64,000 nucleotides of DNA from Gaiellasilicea sp963761905 (lineage in GTDB: Bacteria; Actinomycetota; Thermoleophilia; Gaiellales; Gaiellaceae): contig CAVXIQ010000002.1 in the NCBI GenBank assembly GCA_963761905.1, positions 1 through 64,000 on the forward strand, in the 5' to 3' direction. Made by a program: the position numbers and the translations under genes. The notes beneath the pieces were generated by a model. The model was not told the origin of the DNA. It saw only the letters and a list, made by a program, of their open reading frames with translations, and made no database searches. The stretch's first letter is position 1, and every line of letters begins with the position of its first letter. Shown in pieces: positions 10,231 through 18,632 of the stretch.

Positions 10231-10261
10231 GGCCGGGGCGCTGCGCGAACAGCCCCCGGCC
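10231..10261 (+). promoter_or_regulatory. GC-rich hairpin in the integrase leader
   Basis: GGCCGGGG at 10231-10238 pairs with CCCCGGCC at 10254-10261 around a 15-base loop. It lies just before the integrase ribosome site (AGGAGG, 10268-10273) and is preceded by CAAAAA, not followed by a T-run. It may modulate integrase expression rather than terminate transcription. Confidence 0.4.
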
Positions 10262-10283
10262 TGGCACAGGAGGCGAAGCTCCC

Positions 10284-11306
10284 ATGCGCGACCACTCTAG
10301 TAGCCCTCACAGGCCTCAGTCAGCCTCTCAGCAGTCGGCGGCACGGCTCGCCGATCAGCAGATCGACATCGCTGAGGCGGGCCGGAGATTTCTCGCACAC
10401 AAGCAGACTCTTGGGGCTGAAGCGCTCGACCCTGATGGACTACGAGTCCTGCATCCGCGTCCACCTCGTCCCGTTCTTCGGAGAGCATCCGATCGAGAAC
10501 ATCGACCTCGACCAGGTCGAAGCGTTCATGGCCGCGAAACGCGAGGAGGGTAAGGCGATCAAGTCGGTGCTCAACTACACCGTCGTCCTTCACGCGATCC
10601 TCGCGCAGGGGGTTCGCCGCGGCTGGTGTAGCCGGAACCCGGTCGCCTCGGTCGAGAAGCCTCGCAGCTCCTACACCGACCCTGATATCCGCTTCCTGAC
10701 GAGTGAGGAGCTCGAGGCGCTCCTCAACGCCGTGCCAAGCGACGACCTCGGGCGACCGAGCGCGTGATCTACCTGACCGCGGCGATGACAGGTCTTCGCC
10801 GCGGCGAGCTGCTGGCGCTCAGGTGGCAGGACGTGGACATGAGCGCCGGCGTCATCCGCGTCCGTCGGAACTACACGCGCGGCGAGTTCGGAACGCCCAA
10901 ATCCCGCCGCTCCAGCCGGAGCGTCCCGCTCGCCGCCCGGCTCCGGCGCGAGCTCGAAGTACACCGCGACACGAGCCTTCACCTCGGAGACGCTGATCTC
11001 GTCTTCTGCCATCCAGGCACCGGAACGGTCTACGACCCCTCAAGGCTGCGCAAGCGCTTCCAAGCCGCGGCCCGCCGCGCCGGCCTACGGCCCGTCCGTT
11101 TCCACGACCTTCGCCACACCTTCGGAACCCGGATGGCCTCCGCCGGCGCTCCGCTCCGAGCCGTGCAGGAGTGGATGGGCCATAGCGATTATCGGACGAC
11201 GAGCCTCTATGCGGATTTCGCGCCCGATCTCTCGCAGGGAGCGTTCTGGGCCGAAAAAGCCTTCGCGAACGGATGCGCTCACGAAAGTCCGCACGAACGG
11301 GCTTAG
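10284..11306 (+). CDS. Tyrosine recombinase / phage-type integrase, two frameshifts
   Basis: ATG 10284 has AGGAGG ten bases upstream. The N-terminal SAM-like core-binding domain spans STLMDYESCIRVHLVPFFGE and KSVLNYTVVLHAILAQGV. The catalytic domain shows the full set of active-site residues: TGLRRGELLALRW (Arg), HDLRHTFGTRMASAG (HxLRHT), and HSDYRTTSLYADF (His and Tyr). The frame breaks at about 10416, where one extra G follows a GGG codon, and again near 10752, where one base is missing or two are extra. The product would be about 340 residues. It points toward tRNA-Ala(CGC), ending 236 bases from the tRNA 3' end, the usual placement for a tRNA-targeting integrase. Confidence 0.85.
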
Positions 11307-11310
11307 TCGC

Positions 11311-11364
11311 GTTCGACTAACCATGTCGAACACGTTCCAGAGGTGATTTCCCGCAGTTTGCGGG
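11311..11364 (+). terminator. Two short hairpins after the integrase
   Basis: GTTCGAC 11311-11317 pairs with GTCGAAC 11325-11331. CCCGCA 11350-11355 pairs with TGCGGG 11359-11364 and is followed by CTTCGT. Neither has a strong T-run. They may end integrase transcription or mark recombination arm sites. Confidence 0.3.
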
Positions 11365-11452
11365 CTTCGTAAGCACATGCCAGCGAATCTCTCTGGCCTC
11401 GAAACCGAGAGCCGCTGAGAGAAGACTGCTTTCTGCGAAACGAACCCAAACA

Positions 11453-11472
11453 CCCAGGCGGGGAAGCCTGGG
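11453..11472. repeat. Perfect 7-bp hairpin
   Basis: CCCAGGC at 11453-11459 pairs with GCCTGGG at 11466-11472 around a GGGGAA loop. It lies between the integrase and the tRNA-Ala terminator. No T-run follows on either strand; its role is unclear. Confidence 0.3.
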
Positions 11473-11501
11473 CGTGGCGTCTATCTCACGTCTCCAGGGA
11501 A

Positions 11502-11530
11502 GGAGAGCCTCGGCCCGGTTTAGGCTCTCC
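11502..11530 (-). terminator. Terminator-like hairpin of tRNA-Ala
   Basis: On the minus strand GGAGAGCCT pairs perfectly with AGGCTCTCC around an 11-base loop and is followed by TTCCCT. It begins 12 bases after the tRNA 3' end, where a native tRNA terminator is expected. Confidence 0.6.
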
Positions 11531-11541
11531 TGCTCTCCTTA

Positions 11542-11614
11542 TGGAGCTAGGCGGGCTCGAACCGCCGACCTCCTGATTGCGAACCAGGCGCTCTCCCAGC
11601 TGAGCTATAGCCCC
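11542..11614 (-). tRNA. tRNA-Ala(CGC)
   Basis: Read on the minus strand, the acceptor arm GGGGCTA pairs with TAGCTCC (one G-T pair). The D-arm TAGCTCAGCTGGGAGAGC is standard. The anticodon arm CCTGG/TCAGG encloses the loop TTCGCAA with anticodon CGC (codon GCG), and the T-arm GCGGG TTCGAGC CCGCC is well formed. CCA is not encoded. The 3' half faces the integrase, so it is the probable attachment target of the element to the left. Confidence 0.9.
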
Positions 11615-11644
11615 GCGAAACCGGATTGTAGCGAGCGGTCGGGC

Positions 11645-12889
11645 TCAGGTCTCGCCCGCCGGGTGGAGCGATTCGAGCCGGTCGATCCGGGCCATCTCCG
11701 GGAAGAGCCGCGGCCAGAGAAGCGCTGCGGCGATCGTCAGGCAGCCGCCGACGACGACCGCAGGGACGGCGCCGACGAGAGCCGCCGCCACGCCCGACTC
11801 GAACGCCCCCAGCTCGTTCGAGGCGCTGATGAACACGCCCTCGACGGAGTTGACGCGGCCGCGGAGCGCATCCGGGGTCGCGAGCGCCGTGATCACGGAG
11901 CGGATGTTCATGCTGATCATGTCGACGAAGCCGCTCACCGCAAGCGCCGCGAACGAGAGCGGGAACGACGTCGAGAGCCCGAACACGACCATGCTGACGC
12001 CGAAGAGAGCGACGACGAGGAGCAACTTGCGCCCGGCGAGCCCCCGCAGCGGCCGGCGCGTCAGCATGATCCCGGCGAGGAGAGCGCCGACGGCCGGGGC
12101 GCTCCGGAGGATGCCGAGCCCGACCGGGCCGACCTCCAGGACGTCACGGGCGAAGAGCGGCAGCAGCGCGACGGCGCCTCCGAAGAGGACCGCCACGAGG
12201 TCGAGCGAGATCGCGCCGAGGAGCACGGGGGTGTTGCGCACGAAGCGCAGCCCGGCGAGGAGTGAGCCCAGCCGGGTGCCCACGATCGCCGCCGGTGCCG
12301 CCTCGATCGCGCGCGCCTTGATCGGCGCCGTGAACACCGCCGCCCCGAGCATGAGCACGATCGCCGTTCCGTAGACGAGCTCCGGGGAGATCGCGAAGAG
12401 CAGGCCGCCGACGGCCGGGCCGGTAACGACCGTCGCCTGGAACACCGTCGAGCGGAGAGCGAGCGCGCTGGCGAGCAACGGCAACGGGACGAGGTTCGGC
12501 CACATCGAGCGGATCGCCGGGTTCCCGAGCGCAGCCGAGCAGCCGCTCGCGAACGACAGCGCGAGGAACGGCCAGAGCGAATCGGCGCCCGAGAGGCTGA
12601 CGAGGAGGAGGCCTGCGGTGATCGCCGCGTCGACGACGAGCGAGACGAGATAGACGAGCTTGCGCGAGAACCGGTCCGAGATCGCGCCCGCCGGCAGGGC
12701 GAGCAGCAGCAGCGGGAGGAACTCCGCCAGACCGACGAGCCCGAGATGGAGCGGGTTGCGCGAGATGTCGTAGACCTGCCAGCCGACCGCGACGAACACC
12801 ATCTCGCGGCCAAATCCGTACGCGATCGACGACCCGAGCAGCCGCGAATAGTCGCGCTCCTGGAGCACGGGTGGGAGCCGCCGCCTCAT
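11645..12889 (-). CDS. MFS exporter, EntS-like
   Basis: The 414-residue protein has about twelve membrane segments and a cytoplasmic N-terminus. The loop after helix 2 reads PAGAISDRFSRKLVYLVS, the MFS motif A (GxxxDRxxR-like), which is typical of drug and siderophore exporters of the MFS_3/EntS group. The motif around RGRVNSVEGVF also fits this group. It probably exports a small molecule by proton exchange; the substrate cannot be read from sequence. It is the first chromosomal gene beside tRNA-Ala, and is divergent from the dehydrogenase pair that follows with only a short intergenic space. Confidence 0.8.
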   Translation of the reverse strand: MRRRLPPVLQERDYSRLLGSSIAYGFGREMVFVAVGWQVYDISRNPLHLGLVGLAEFLPLLLLALPAGAISDRFSRKLVYLVSLVVDAAITAGLLLVSLSGADSLWPFLALSFASGCSAALGNPAIRSMWPNLVPLPLLASALALRSTVFQATVVTGPAVGGLLFAISPELVYGTAIVLMLGAAVFTAPIKARAIEAAPAAIVGTRLGSLLAGLRFVRNTPVLLGAISLDLVAVLFGGAVALLPLFARDVLEVGPVGLGILRSAPAVGALLAGIMLTRRPLRGLAGRKLLLVVALFGVSMVVFGLSTSFPLSFAALAVSGFVDMISMNIRSVITALATPDALRGRVNSVEGVFISASNELGAFESGVAAALVGAVPAVVVGGCLTIAAALLWPRLFPEMARIDRLESLHPAGET

Positions 12890-12920
12890 CGGCCGCCAAC
12901 GCTATTCATACGATGCGGCC

Positions 12921-13748
12921 GTGCGCGCAGTGGTGCTCGACGAGGACGGACAGCCGCGGCTCGGAGAGCTGCCCGCGCCGGAGCCCGCGATGCCGGTCCT
13001 GGCGACCGGCCTCTGCGGCTCCGATGTCGAGAAGCTCGGTGTCGCCCGGGCGGGAACCGTGCTCGGGCACGAGGTAGTTGCGCGGCGCACCGATGGCGCG
13101 CGCGTTGCGCTCCTCCACCACCGTCCGTGCGGTGAGTGCGCGCGCTGCTCGACCGGCCACGAATCGACCTGCAGCCACTTTGCCGCACCGACGATCGTGC
13201 CCGGCGGCTTCGCGGAGCAGGTCGCCCAGGCCGAGGGCGTCGAGCTTCCGGACGAGATCGACGACGCGACCGGCACCTACGTCGAGCCGCTTGCTTGCGT
13301 CCTTCGCGGCGTCGAGCGGGTTCCGCGCGGATCGGTTCTCGTGGTCGGACAGGGCTTCATGGGCCGGCTGTTCGCGGAGGTGCTGCGCCGGCGGGGCGAC
13401 GAGGTCTTCGCAAGCGACATCCGCCCCGACCGCGACGGCCGAGCGCCCGGCGTGCAGGTCGACGCGCTCGTCCTCTGCGCCCCCGCGGCTCCACTCGACG
13501 CCCTCGCGCCGGGTGGGACGGTGCTCGTGTTCGCGAACGCGGGCTCGATCGACCTCGACGAGGTCTACCGGAGGGAGCTCACGCTCGTCGGCTCCCGCTC
13601 GGCGACTCCGGCCACGATGCGCGAGGCCGCCGCGCTGCTCCCGGAGCTCGAGCTTCCCGTGCCGACCGTGCTCCCGCTCGCGCGCTTCGCCGAGGGTCTC
13701 GAGCTGTATCGCGGCGGTGGCGCCCTCAAGGTCGTCTTCACGCCGTGA
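12921..13748 (+). CDS. Zinc-type medium-chain dehydrogenase, short form
   Basis: The 275-residue product is shorter than the usual 340-350 of medium-chain dehydrogenases. It keeps the catalytic-zinc motif GLCGSD, the GHE motif, and four cysteines for structural zinc (CGECARC and a later C). The cofactor-binding domain (VLVVGQGFMGRLFAEVL) is compact and has a GxGxxG-like turn. Oxidoreductase activity on an alcohol or sugar is expected; the substrate is unknown. Its stop overlaps the start of a second, zinc-less dehydrogenase (GTGA), so the two are co-translated. Confidence 0.75.
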   Translation: MRAVVLDEDGQPRLGELPAPEPAMPVLATGLCGSDVEKLGVARAGTVLGHEVVARRTDGARVALLHHRPCGECARCSTGHESTCSHFAAPTIVPGGFAEQVAQAEGVELPDEIDDATGTYVEPLACVLRGVERVPRGSVLVVGQGFMGRLFAEVLRRRGDEVFASDIRPDRDGRAPGVQVDALVLCAPAAPLDALAPGGTVLVFANAGSIDLDEVYRRELTLVGSRSATPATMREAAALLPELELPVPTVLPLARFAEGLELYRGGGALKVVFTP

Positions 13749-14659
13749 GGGCGCTTCGGTTCTACGGCCCCGGCGATCTGCGGCTCGAGGAAGTGCCGCG
13801 GCCGGAGCCAGGTCCAGGCGACGTCCTCGTCCAGATCGAGGTCGCGCTCACGGACGGAACCGACCTCAAGACCTTCCGGCGCGGGCACCCACTGCTCCTC
13901 GACGAGCTCCCGAGCCCGTTCGGGCACGAGTTCTGCGGGATCGACGTGGCAAGCGGCCGTCGGGTCGTGGCGGCGAACTCGGCCGCCGGCGACGACCGCG
14001 GCCGGCCGCTCGAGCTCCTGAACGGCGCCTACGCGGAGTTCCTCGTCGTCCCGGAGCGAATCGCGCGCGTCAATCTCCTCCCCGTGCCGGCGGGGCTGGC
14101 GCCGGAGGTGGCGGCGATGGTCGAGCCGCTCGCGTGCTGCCTGCGTGGGGTCGAGCGCGCCGGAATCGAGGCGGGCGACCGGGTCGCGATCGTCGGCGCC
14201 GGGCCGATCGGGCTGATGCTCTGCGCCTGCGTCGTCGATGCCGGTGGACGGCCGGAGCTCGTCGGTGGCCGGCCGGAGCGACGCGCTCTCGCGCCGGACT
14301 TCGGAGCCGTTCCGGGAGACGGCGAGGAAGCGGAGGTCGTGATCGAGGCCGCCGGCACCGAGGACGCCTGGCAGCGAGCGCTCGAGCTCGTCCGGCCCGG
14401 CGGGACCGTCGTCTTCTTCGGTGGCCGCGAGCGCGGCAGCGAGCTCCGCGTCGACAGCTATCGGCTCCACTACGAGGAGCTGACGCTTCGTGGTTCGTTC
14501 CACCACGCACCGCGTCACGTGCGCGCAGCCCTCGCCTTTCTCGCGAGCCGTGCGTATCCGTGGGAGCTGCTGGTCACGCATCGCGTCGGCCTCGACGGTG
14601 TCGCGCTGCTGCTGGCCGATCCGCCGCGCGATTACCTGAAGGCGGCGGTGATTCCCTAG
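13745..14659 (+). CDS. Medium-chain dehydrogenase paralogue lacking zinc ligands
   Basis: The gene starts at GTG 13745 inside the stop of the preceding dehydrogenase and encodes 304 residues. GHEFCG and the Rossmann turn VAIVGAGPIGLMLCACV are present. The position of the catalytic cysteine reads ALTDGTD instead of xCGSD, and the structural-zinc cysteines are absent. It may be a zinc-independent enzyme or the regulatory half of a heteromer with its neighbour (inference). The C-terminus ends DYLKAAVIP. Its stop overlaps by a few bases the stop of nucS, which runs on the other strand. Confidence 0.75.
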   Translation: MRALRFYGPGDLRLEEVPRPEPGPGDVLVQIEVALTDGTDLKTFRRGHPLLLDELPSPFGHEFCGIDVASGRRVVAANSAAGDDRGRPLELLNGAYAEFLVVPERIARVNLLPVPAGLAPEVAAMVEPLACCLRGVERAGIEAGDRVAIVGAGPIGLMLCACVVDAGGRPELVGGRPERRALAPDFGAVPGDGEEAEVVIEAAGTEDAWQRALELVRPGGTVVFFGGRERGSELRVDSYRLHYEELTLRGSFHHAPRHVRAALAFLASRAYPWELLVTHRVGLDGVALLLADPPRDYLKAAVIP

Positions 14660-15327
14660 CCGAAGAGCGTCAGCTCCGGCTCGCGCTCGCCCCGCAGGAG
14701 CTCGAGATCGACCTCCACGCACAGGATCCCGCGCGACTCTGCGAGCGTGACCGCCTGCGGCTTGAAGCGCTGGGCGGCGAGGATCCCACGGCAGACCGCC
14801 TTGGCCGGATCGGCCCGGATGAAGCCGAGATAGCGCGTCAGCTGCTCGACGGCCTCGATCGTCCCGAGCCGCTTGATCTCGACCGCGACCCAGCCGTCGT
14901 CGCAGTCGCGGCACATCAGGTCGACGGGGCCGACCTCGGTCGACCATTCGCGCCGGACGAGCCGCAGCTCCCGCTCCAGCCAGTCCGGCCGCTCGGCGAG
15001 CGCCTCCTGGAGGTCGCGCTCGACTCCGTCCTTGGCGAGGCCGCTCGCCTCGTCCATCGGCTGCTCGAAGTCGCTCAGCACCTCTGCGATCCTGATCTCG
15101 AGCCGGTCCTCCGTCTTGCCCGCCCGCTTGCGGACGACGATCAGCCCCGGCTCCTCCTCGATCACGGTCGGCGGGGTCATCCAGTTCAGCGGCTTGTAGC
15201 CGCCGCTGTCGGCGTGGACGAGCACCGAGCCGTCGGACTTGAGCAGGAGGAGCCGCGTCGATTCCGGGAGCACGGCGGTCAGGCGGCCGGTGTAGCGGAC
15301 CTCGCAGCGGGCGACGAGCAGGCGCAT
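14656..15327 (-). CDS. nucS: Mismatch-specific endonuclease NucS
   Basis: I start the 223-residue protein at ATG 15327 (MRLLVARCEVRYTGRLTAVL), which matches known NucS N-termini. A longer frame to 15384 runs through a palindromic repeat and is rejected. The N-terminal half is the DNA-binding domain. The C-terminal RecB-like nuclease core shows GPVDLMCRDCDD followed by WVAVEIKRLG, giving the catalytic Asp and ExK. NucS cuts both strands at mismatches and replaces MutS/MutL in many actinobacteria and archaea, usually with the sliding clamp. The C-terminal tail ends PELTLFG, like the clamp-interaction peptide of this family. Confidence 0.92.
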   Translation of the reverse strand: MRLLVARCEVRYTGRLTAVLPESTRLLLLKSDGSVLVHADSGGYKPLNWMTPPTVIEEEPGLIVVRKRAGKTEDRLEIRIAEVLSDFEQPMDEASGLAKDGVERDLQEALAERPDWLERELRLVRREWSTEVGPVDLMCRDCDDGWVAVEIKRLGTIEAVEQLTRYLGFIRADPAKAVCRGILAAQRFKPQAVTLAESRGILCVEVDLELLRGEREPELTLFG

Positions 15328-15354
15328 CGGCCGGGGACAGTACTGGCCGTTTCG

Positions 15355-15387
15355 GACGTGTCCCAGGGACTGTCCCTCGGACACGTC
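15355..15387. repeat. Interspersed palindrome, copy 1
   Basis: GACGTGTCC (15355-15363) and GGACACGTC (15379-15387) are perfect inverted arms around an inner AGGGAC-T-GTCCCT palindrome. It lies just upstream of nucS. A second copy is at 40557-40591. Confidence 0.75.
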
Positions 15388-15432
15388 TCGAACCGACGAG
15401 GCTCGATCGTCGCGGAAGAGGCGGCGCCCGGC

Positions 15433-15981
15433 TCAGGCCTCGGCGCGGCGACGGGCCGCAGCGAGCCAGCTGCGGCGCACGAGACCGCTGAACGGACGGA
15501 CGACGAGCCAGTAGGCGGCGAAGCGCCGGCGCGAGCGGGCGTCCGTCAGGAAGACGCGCGTCTCGGTCTCGAGTCGCGAGCCGCTTCCCTCTGGCACCGC
15601 TCGAAAATCGAAGGCCATCTTCGCGAAGCCCGGCTCGGCAAAGCCGACGAAATCCGCGGCCGAGCGCAACCCGCCGCTAGGCGTCCAGGGCTTCCCGATC
15701 GCGACGTAGACGCCGTCCGAGAATTGCTCGAACCCGTCCTTGCCCATCGCGTCGAGGAGCGTCGAGCCCGAGTCAGGACGCAGGCCGCGGAGGCGGAAGA
15801 GCGCCCGGACGAGCGGTAGCTCGGCGGCTCGTACGGCGAGCGCCGCGGACAGGGCGCGCCCGGGCGGCGCCGCGACGTGGATGGAGTGCCGCTCCCGGTG
15901 GTGCCAGACCGGAAGTGCGCGCTCGAGCCCCCCACCCTGGTACGAATCGTCCACGCTCACCGCGAGCCAGCCTATGCGCAT
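15433..15981 (-). CDS. Hypothetical SRPBCC-like protein
   Basis: The 182-residue soluble protein includes RHSIHVAAPPGRALSAALAV near the N-terminus, a middle around FVGFAEPGFAKMAFDFRAVP, and LETETRVFLTDARSRRRFAA before WLVVRPFSGLVRR. The pattern resembles START/SRPBCC ligand-binding folds, in which the late TETRV strand and final helix are conserved. No substrate can be named. The ATG at 15981 overlaps the start of the divergent plus-strand gene (ATG 15974); a GTG start a few codons in (VSVDDSYQ) would remove this overlap. Confidence 0.6.
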   Translation of the reverse strand: MRIGWLAVSVDDSYQGGGLERALPVWHHRERHSIHVAAPPGRALSAALAVRAAELPLVRALFRLRGLRPDSGSTLLDAMGKDGFEQFSDGVYVAIGKPWTPSGGLRSAADFVGFAEPGFAKMAFDFRAVPEGSGSRLETETRVFLTDARSRRRFAAYWLVVRPFSGLVRRSWLAAARRRAEA

Positions 15982-17417
15982 CCTCCTCCGCGCCTCGATT
16001 CTCTGCCTCTTCCTGCTCGCGGCCGCGCCGGCCGGAGCCGAGGTCCGGGTCGTGCCGCCCTTCGACCCGGCGAGCTACGCGGATCGGGCCGCGATCGGGC
16101 TGCTCGTTCCGGGCGCCGGTCCCGAGGTGACCCGCGAGGGCGCGCTCGCCGCGCTCGTCCGCGGCGAGCTCGAGCACGACCTGCTCGGCGGCGTCCCAAC
16201 CGGGCCGCCGCTCCTCGAGCTCGACCGCCCAGGTGGGCCGGTCGTCCTCGTCAGCCTGCCGCCGGAGGGCCGGAGCACGAACGACCGCCGCTATCCGATC
16301 GCCCTGCTCGGCTCGAGCGGCCTCCTCACGTCCGACTCGACCCGGATCGACGGGCTCGTCTCGGTCACCGACGTGGCGACCGGCCGCCTGCGAGCAGTAC
16401 CGTCCGCCGATCCGGCTGCCGCGCTGGAGCGTCTCGACGAGCGGATCGACCGCAACGACGGGCTGCGGCTGCCGCTGACGATCGTGCTCGTCGCGATCGT
16501 GATCGCGCTGGCGCTGGTGCGGCCGGCGCTCGCGCTCAAGGCCGTGCTCGTCGCCCTCGCCGCCAACCTCTGGCTCGAGCCGTGGCTCGCCTTGCTCGCG
16601 GGCGTCGGGGCACTCGTGCTCCCGCTCGGCCTCGCCAGTGCCGGAGTGCTGGCGGCGTACCTCGTCTCGCTGGGCCTCGACGCGGAGACGGTCGCGCTCT
16701 CGCCCCTCGGCCCCTCGCAGTCCGGGCGCTTCTACGGGATCAACAACCTGCTCGAGACGCTGCTGCTCGCGCCGGCGCTCCTCGGAGCCGCACTGCTCGG
16801 CCGGGCGGGGATCGCGGTCGCCGTGCTCGCGCTCGTGACGGTCGGCGGCAACCGCTTCGGCGCCGACGGCGGAGGTCTGGTGGTTCTCGCCGTCGCCTAT
16901 CTCGTGCTCGCGGTTCGCCTGCGCGAGACCAGGCCGGGACCGCGCGTTCTGGCCGGAATCGCCGCCGGGGCGGTCGTCTTGTCGCTCGCCGTACTCGCGC
17001 TCGATGCCGCCACAGGCGGCGAGAGCCACGTGACTCGAGCGGTCGGCGACGGGCCGGCGGCGCTCGCGAGCGATCTCGCCGACCGAGCTCGAGCTCTCGG
17101 TCCGCCGGACGGCGGCCAGCCCGGGCGCGGCTGCGGTCGTCCTCGGTGGGCTCGGGCTCCTCGCCTGGATCGCGACCCGTCGCCCGCGCCGGCCGCTTCT
17201 CGATGCCCTACTCGCGGGGCTCGCCGTCTCGCTCCTCGTCAACGACACGCCGGGAGACGTCGTCGCGATCGGCTCCGCCGTCGCGCTTGCCTTCGCCCGC
17301 GCACCGCAGGCAGTTGCCGCCGAAGCTCCCGGCGGCTCTGGTTACACTCCGCCCGAATGCGCCGGCCCGTCGCCATTGCCATCGCAGCGCTCGCGCTCCT
17401 CGTCGCGACCGGCTTGA
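15974..17417 (+). CDS. Secreted/membrane protein with multiple helices, one frameshift
   Basis: It starts at ATG 15974 with a signal-like sequence (RASILCLFLLAAAPAGAE). An extracytoplasmic domain of about 150 residues follows (LVPGAGPEVTREGALAALVR, then TDSTRIDGLVSVTDVA-like text), then seven or more membrane segments beginning LPLTIVLVAIVIALALV. One extra C at about 17084 (GAC-C-GAG) shifts the frame; downstream it continues ELELSVRRTAASPGAAAVVL and GLAVSLLVNDTPGDVVAIGS. The stop at 17415-17417 lies inside the following cytochrome gene, so the true end may be earlier. I recognise no characterised family. Confidence 0.6.
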
Positions 17418-17795
17418 CCGCCTGCGGGGGCGGCGAGGAGGTCACTCCCACGCCGGAGACGATCGAGGGCACGCTGCCCGCCGCGACGACCGAGACCGAG
17501 GAAACGGAAACCGAGACCGAGACGCGGCACGACCGAGACGGAGCCTGCCGCCGAAGGCGACGCCGCCGCGGGCGAAGCCGTCTTCGCGTCGGCCGGCTGC
17601 GGCGGGTGCCACACGCTCGAAGCGGCGGGATCCTCCGGCAACGTCGGCCCCAATCTCGACGATGCGGAGCCCGATGCCGAGCTCACCACCGACCGCGTCA
17701 CGAACGGCCAGGGCGCCATGCCCGCGTTCGGCGACCAGCTCAGCGAACAGCAGATCGCCGACGTCGTCGCCTACGTCGTCGAATCCACCGGCTAA
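17357..17795 (+). CDS. Lipoprotein-type class I cytochrome c, one frameshift
   Basis: From ATG 17357 the N-terminus is a signal with a lipobox-like LTAC, so the protein is probably lipid-anchored outside the membrane. A threonine/glutamate-rich linker follows, then the haem-binding CGGCH and a distal MPAFGDQLSEQQIADVVAYV segment with the axial Met. It likely carries electrons in respiration. The frame breaks at 17525, where one extra C lies between ACG and GGC in the linker; the domain after it is intact to TAA 17793-17795. The product would be about 145 residues, normal for a small cytochrome c. Confidence 0.8.
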
Positions 17796-17804
17796 GACCG
17801 CCGG

Positions 17805-18632
17805 CTGAACCTCCCACCGGATTTCCCGAGCCGGGTCGACGCGATCGCGTGCGACCTCGACCGGACGCTGATCGCGGAGGACGGAGTGCTCCGCCCGCGC
17901 ACGATCGCCGCGATCCGAGCGATGCGCGACCGGGGCAGCCTCGTGATCCTCGTCACCGGCCGCATGTTCCGCTCCGCGCTGCCGTATGCCGTCGCGGCGG
18001 GCATCGAGGAGCCGCTCGTCTGCTACCAGGGCGCCGTCGTCGCCGAGCCCGGAAGCGGTGAGTTCCTTCGCCACGAGCCGATCCCGCTCGAGCTCGCCCG
18101 CGAGGCGATCGAAGCCGTCGAGAACGAGGGCTTCAGGCTCAACTGCTACGTCGACGACGATCTCTACGTCGCCGAGATCACCTCGAGCGCGCGCGCCTAC
18201 GCGGATTTCCAGCACATCCCGATCACACCGGTCGGCGATCTGCTCGGCTGGCTCGAGCGGCCGCCGACGAAGCTCGTCGCAGTCGACGAGCCGGAGGCGC
18301 TGAACCGCCTGAGAGCGGTGCTCGCGGAGCGGTTCGCCGATCGCCTCTTCATCGCCAAGTCGCTCCCGTACTTCCTCGAGCTCGCCAGCCCGGCCGTCTC
18401 GAAGGGAAGCGGGCTCGCGTTCGTCGCAGAGCATCTCGGCTTCGCCGCCGAGCACACGGTCGCGTTCGGCGACGGCGAGAACGACCTCGAGCTGCTCGAC
18501 TGGGCGGGCTACGCGGTCTCGGTCGAGAACGGCTTCGAGGAGCTGAAGGCCCGTGCCGACTGGCTCTGCCCGCCCGCCGAGGACGAAGGCGTTGCCCAGA
18601 CGCTCGAAGCCTTTCTAGACTCAAGCGCATGA
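17805..18632 (+). CDS. Cof-type HAD-superfamily hydrolase
   Basis: HAD motif I is ACDLDRTL (nucleophile Asp plus general acid Asp), motif II is the Thr in ILVTGRM, and motif IV is VAFGDGENDLELL, with K in SPAVSKGSGL. The large cap between motifs II and III is of the Cof/C2B type. These enzymes dephosphorylate sugar phosphates or cofactor phosphates. No ATG or GTG precedes motif I in frame after the cytochrome stop; CTG 17805 is the only early candidate, and ATG/GTG starts later in the gene would remove motif I. The stop overlaps the serS start (ATGA). Confidence 0.8.
   Translation: MNLPPDFPSRVDAIACDLDRTLIAEDGVLRPRTIAAIRAMRDRGSLVILVTGRMFRSALPYAVAAGIEEPLVCYQGAVVAEPGSGEFLRHEPIPLELAREAIEAVENEGFRLNCYVDDDLYVAEITSSARAYADFQHIPITPVGDLLGWLERPPTKLVAVDEPEALNRLRAVLAERFADRLFIAKSLPYFLELASPAVSKGSGLAFVAEHLGFAAEHTVAFGDGENDLELLDWAGYAVSVENGFEELKARADWLCPPAEDEGVAQTLEAFLDSSA

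Larger units (their letters stand above)
1..11541. mobile_element. Probable integrative element next to tRNA-Ala, right part only
   Basis: A tyrosine integrase adjacent to a tRNA 3' end, phage-type hypothetical genes, an AT-rich control region and a defence-like gene set make an integrated element likely. The left end is not in the window, and I did not find a second copy of the tRNA-Ala 3' sequence inside it. The boundary at the tRNA is therefore inferred, and the apparent native terminator at 11502-11530 leaves the exact junction uncertain. Confidence 0.45.

Noticed and set aside
14656..15384. A longer nucS starting at 15384
   Set aside because: The added N-terminus is translated from the interspersed palindrome; the ATG at 15327 matches the family start.
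13078..15819. A 913-residue plus-strand open frame across the dehydrogenases and nucS
   Set aside because: It is arginine/proline-rich without motifs and lies over well-supported genes in other frames; a shadow of high GC content.
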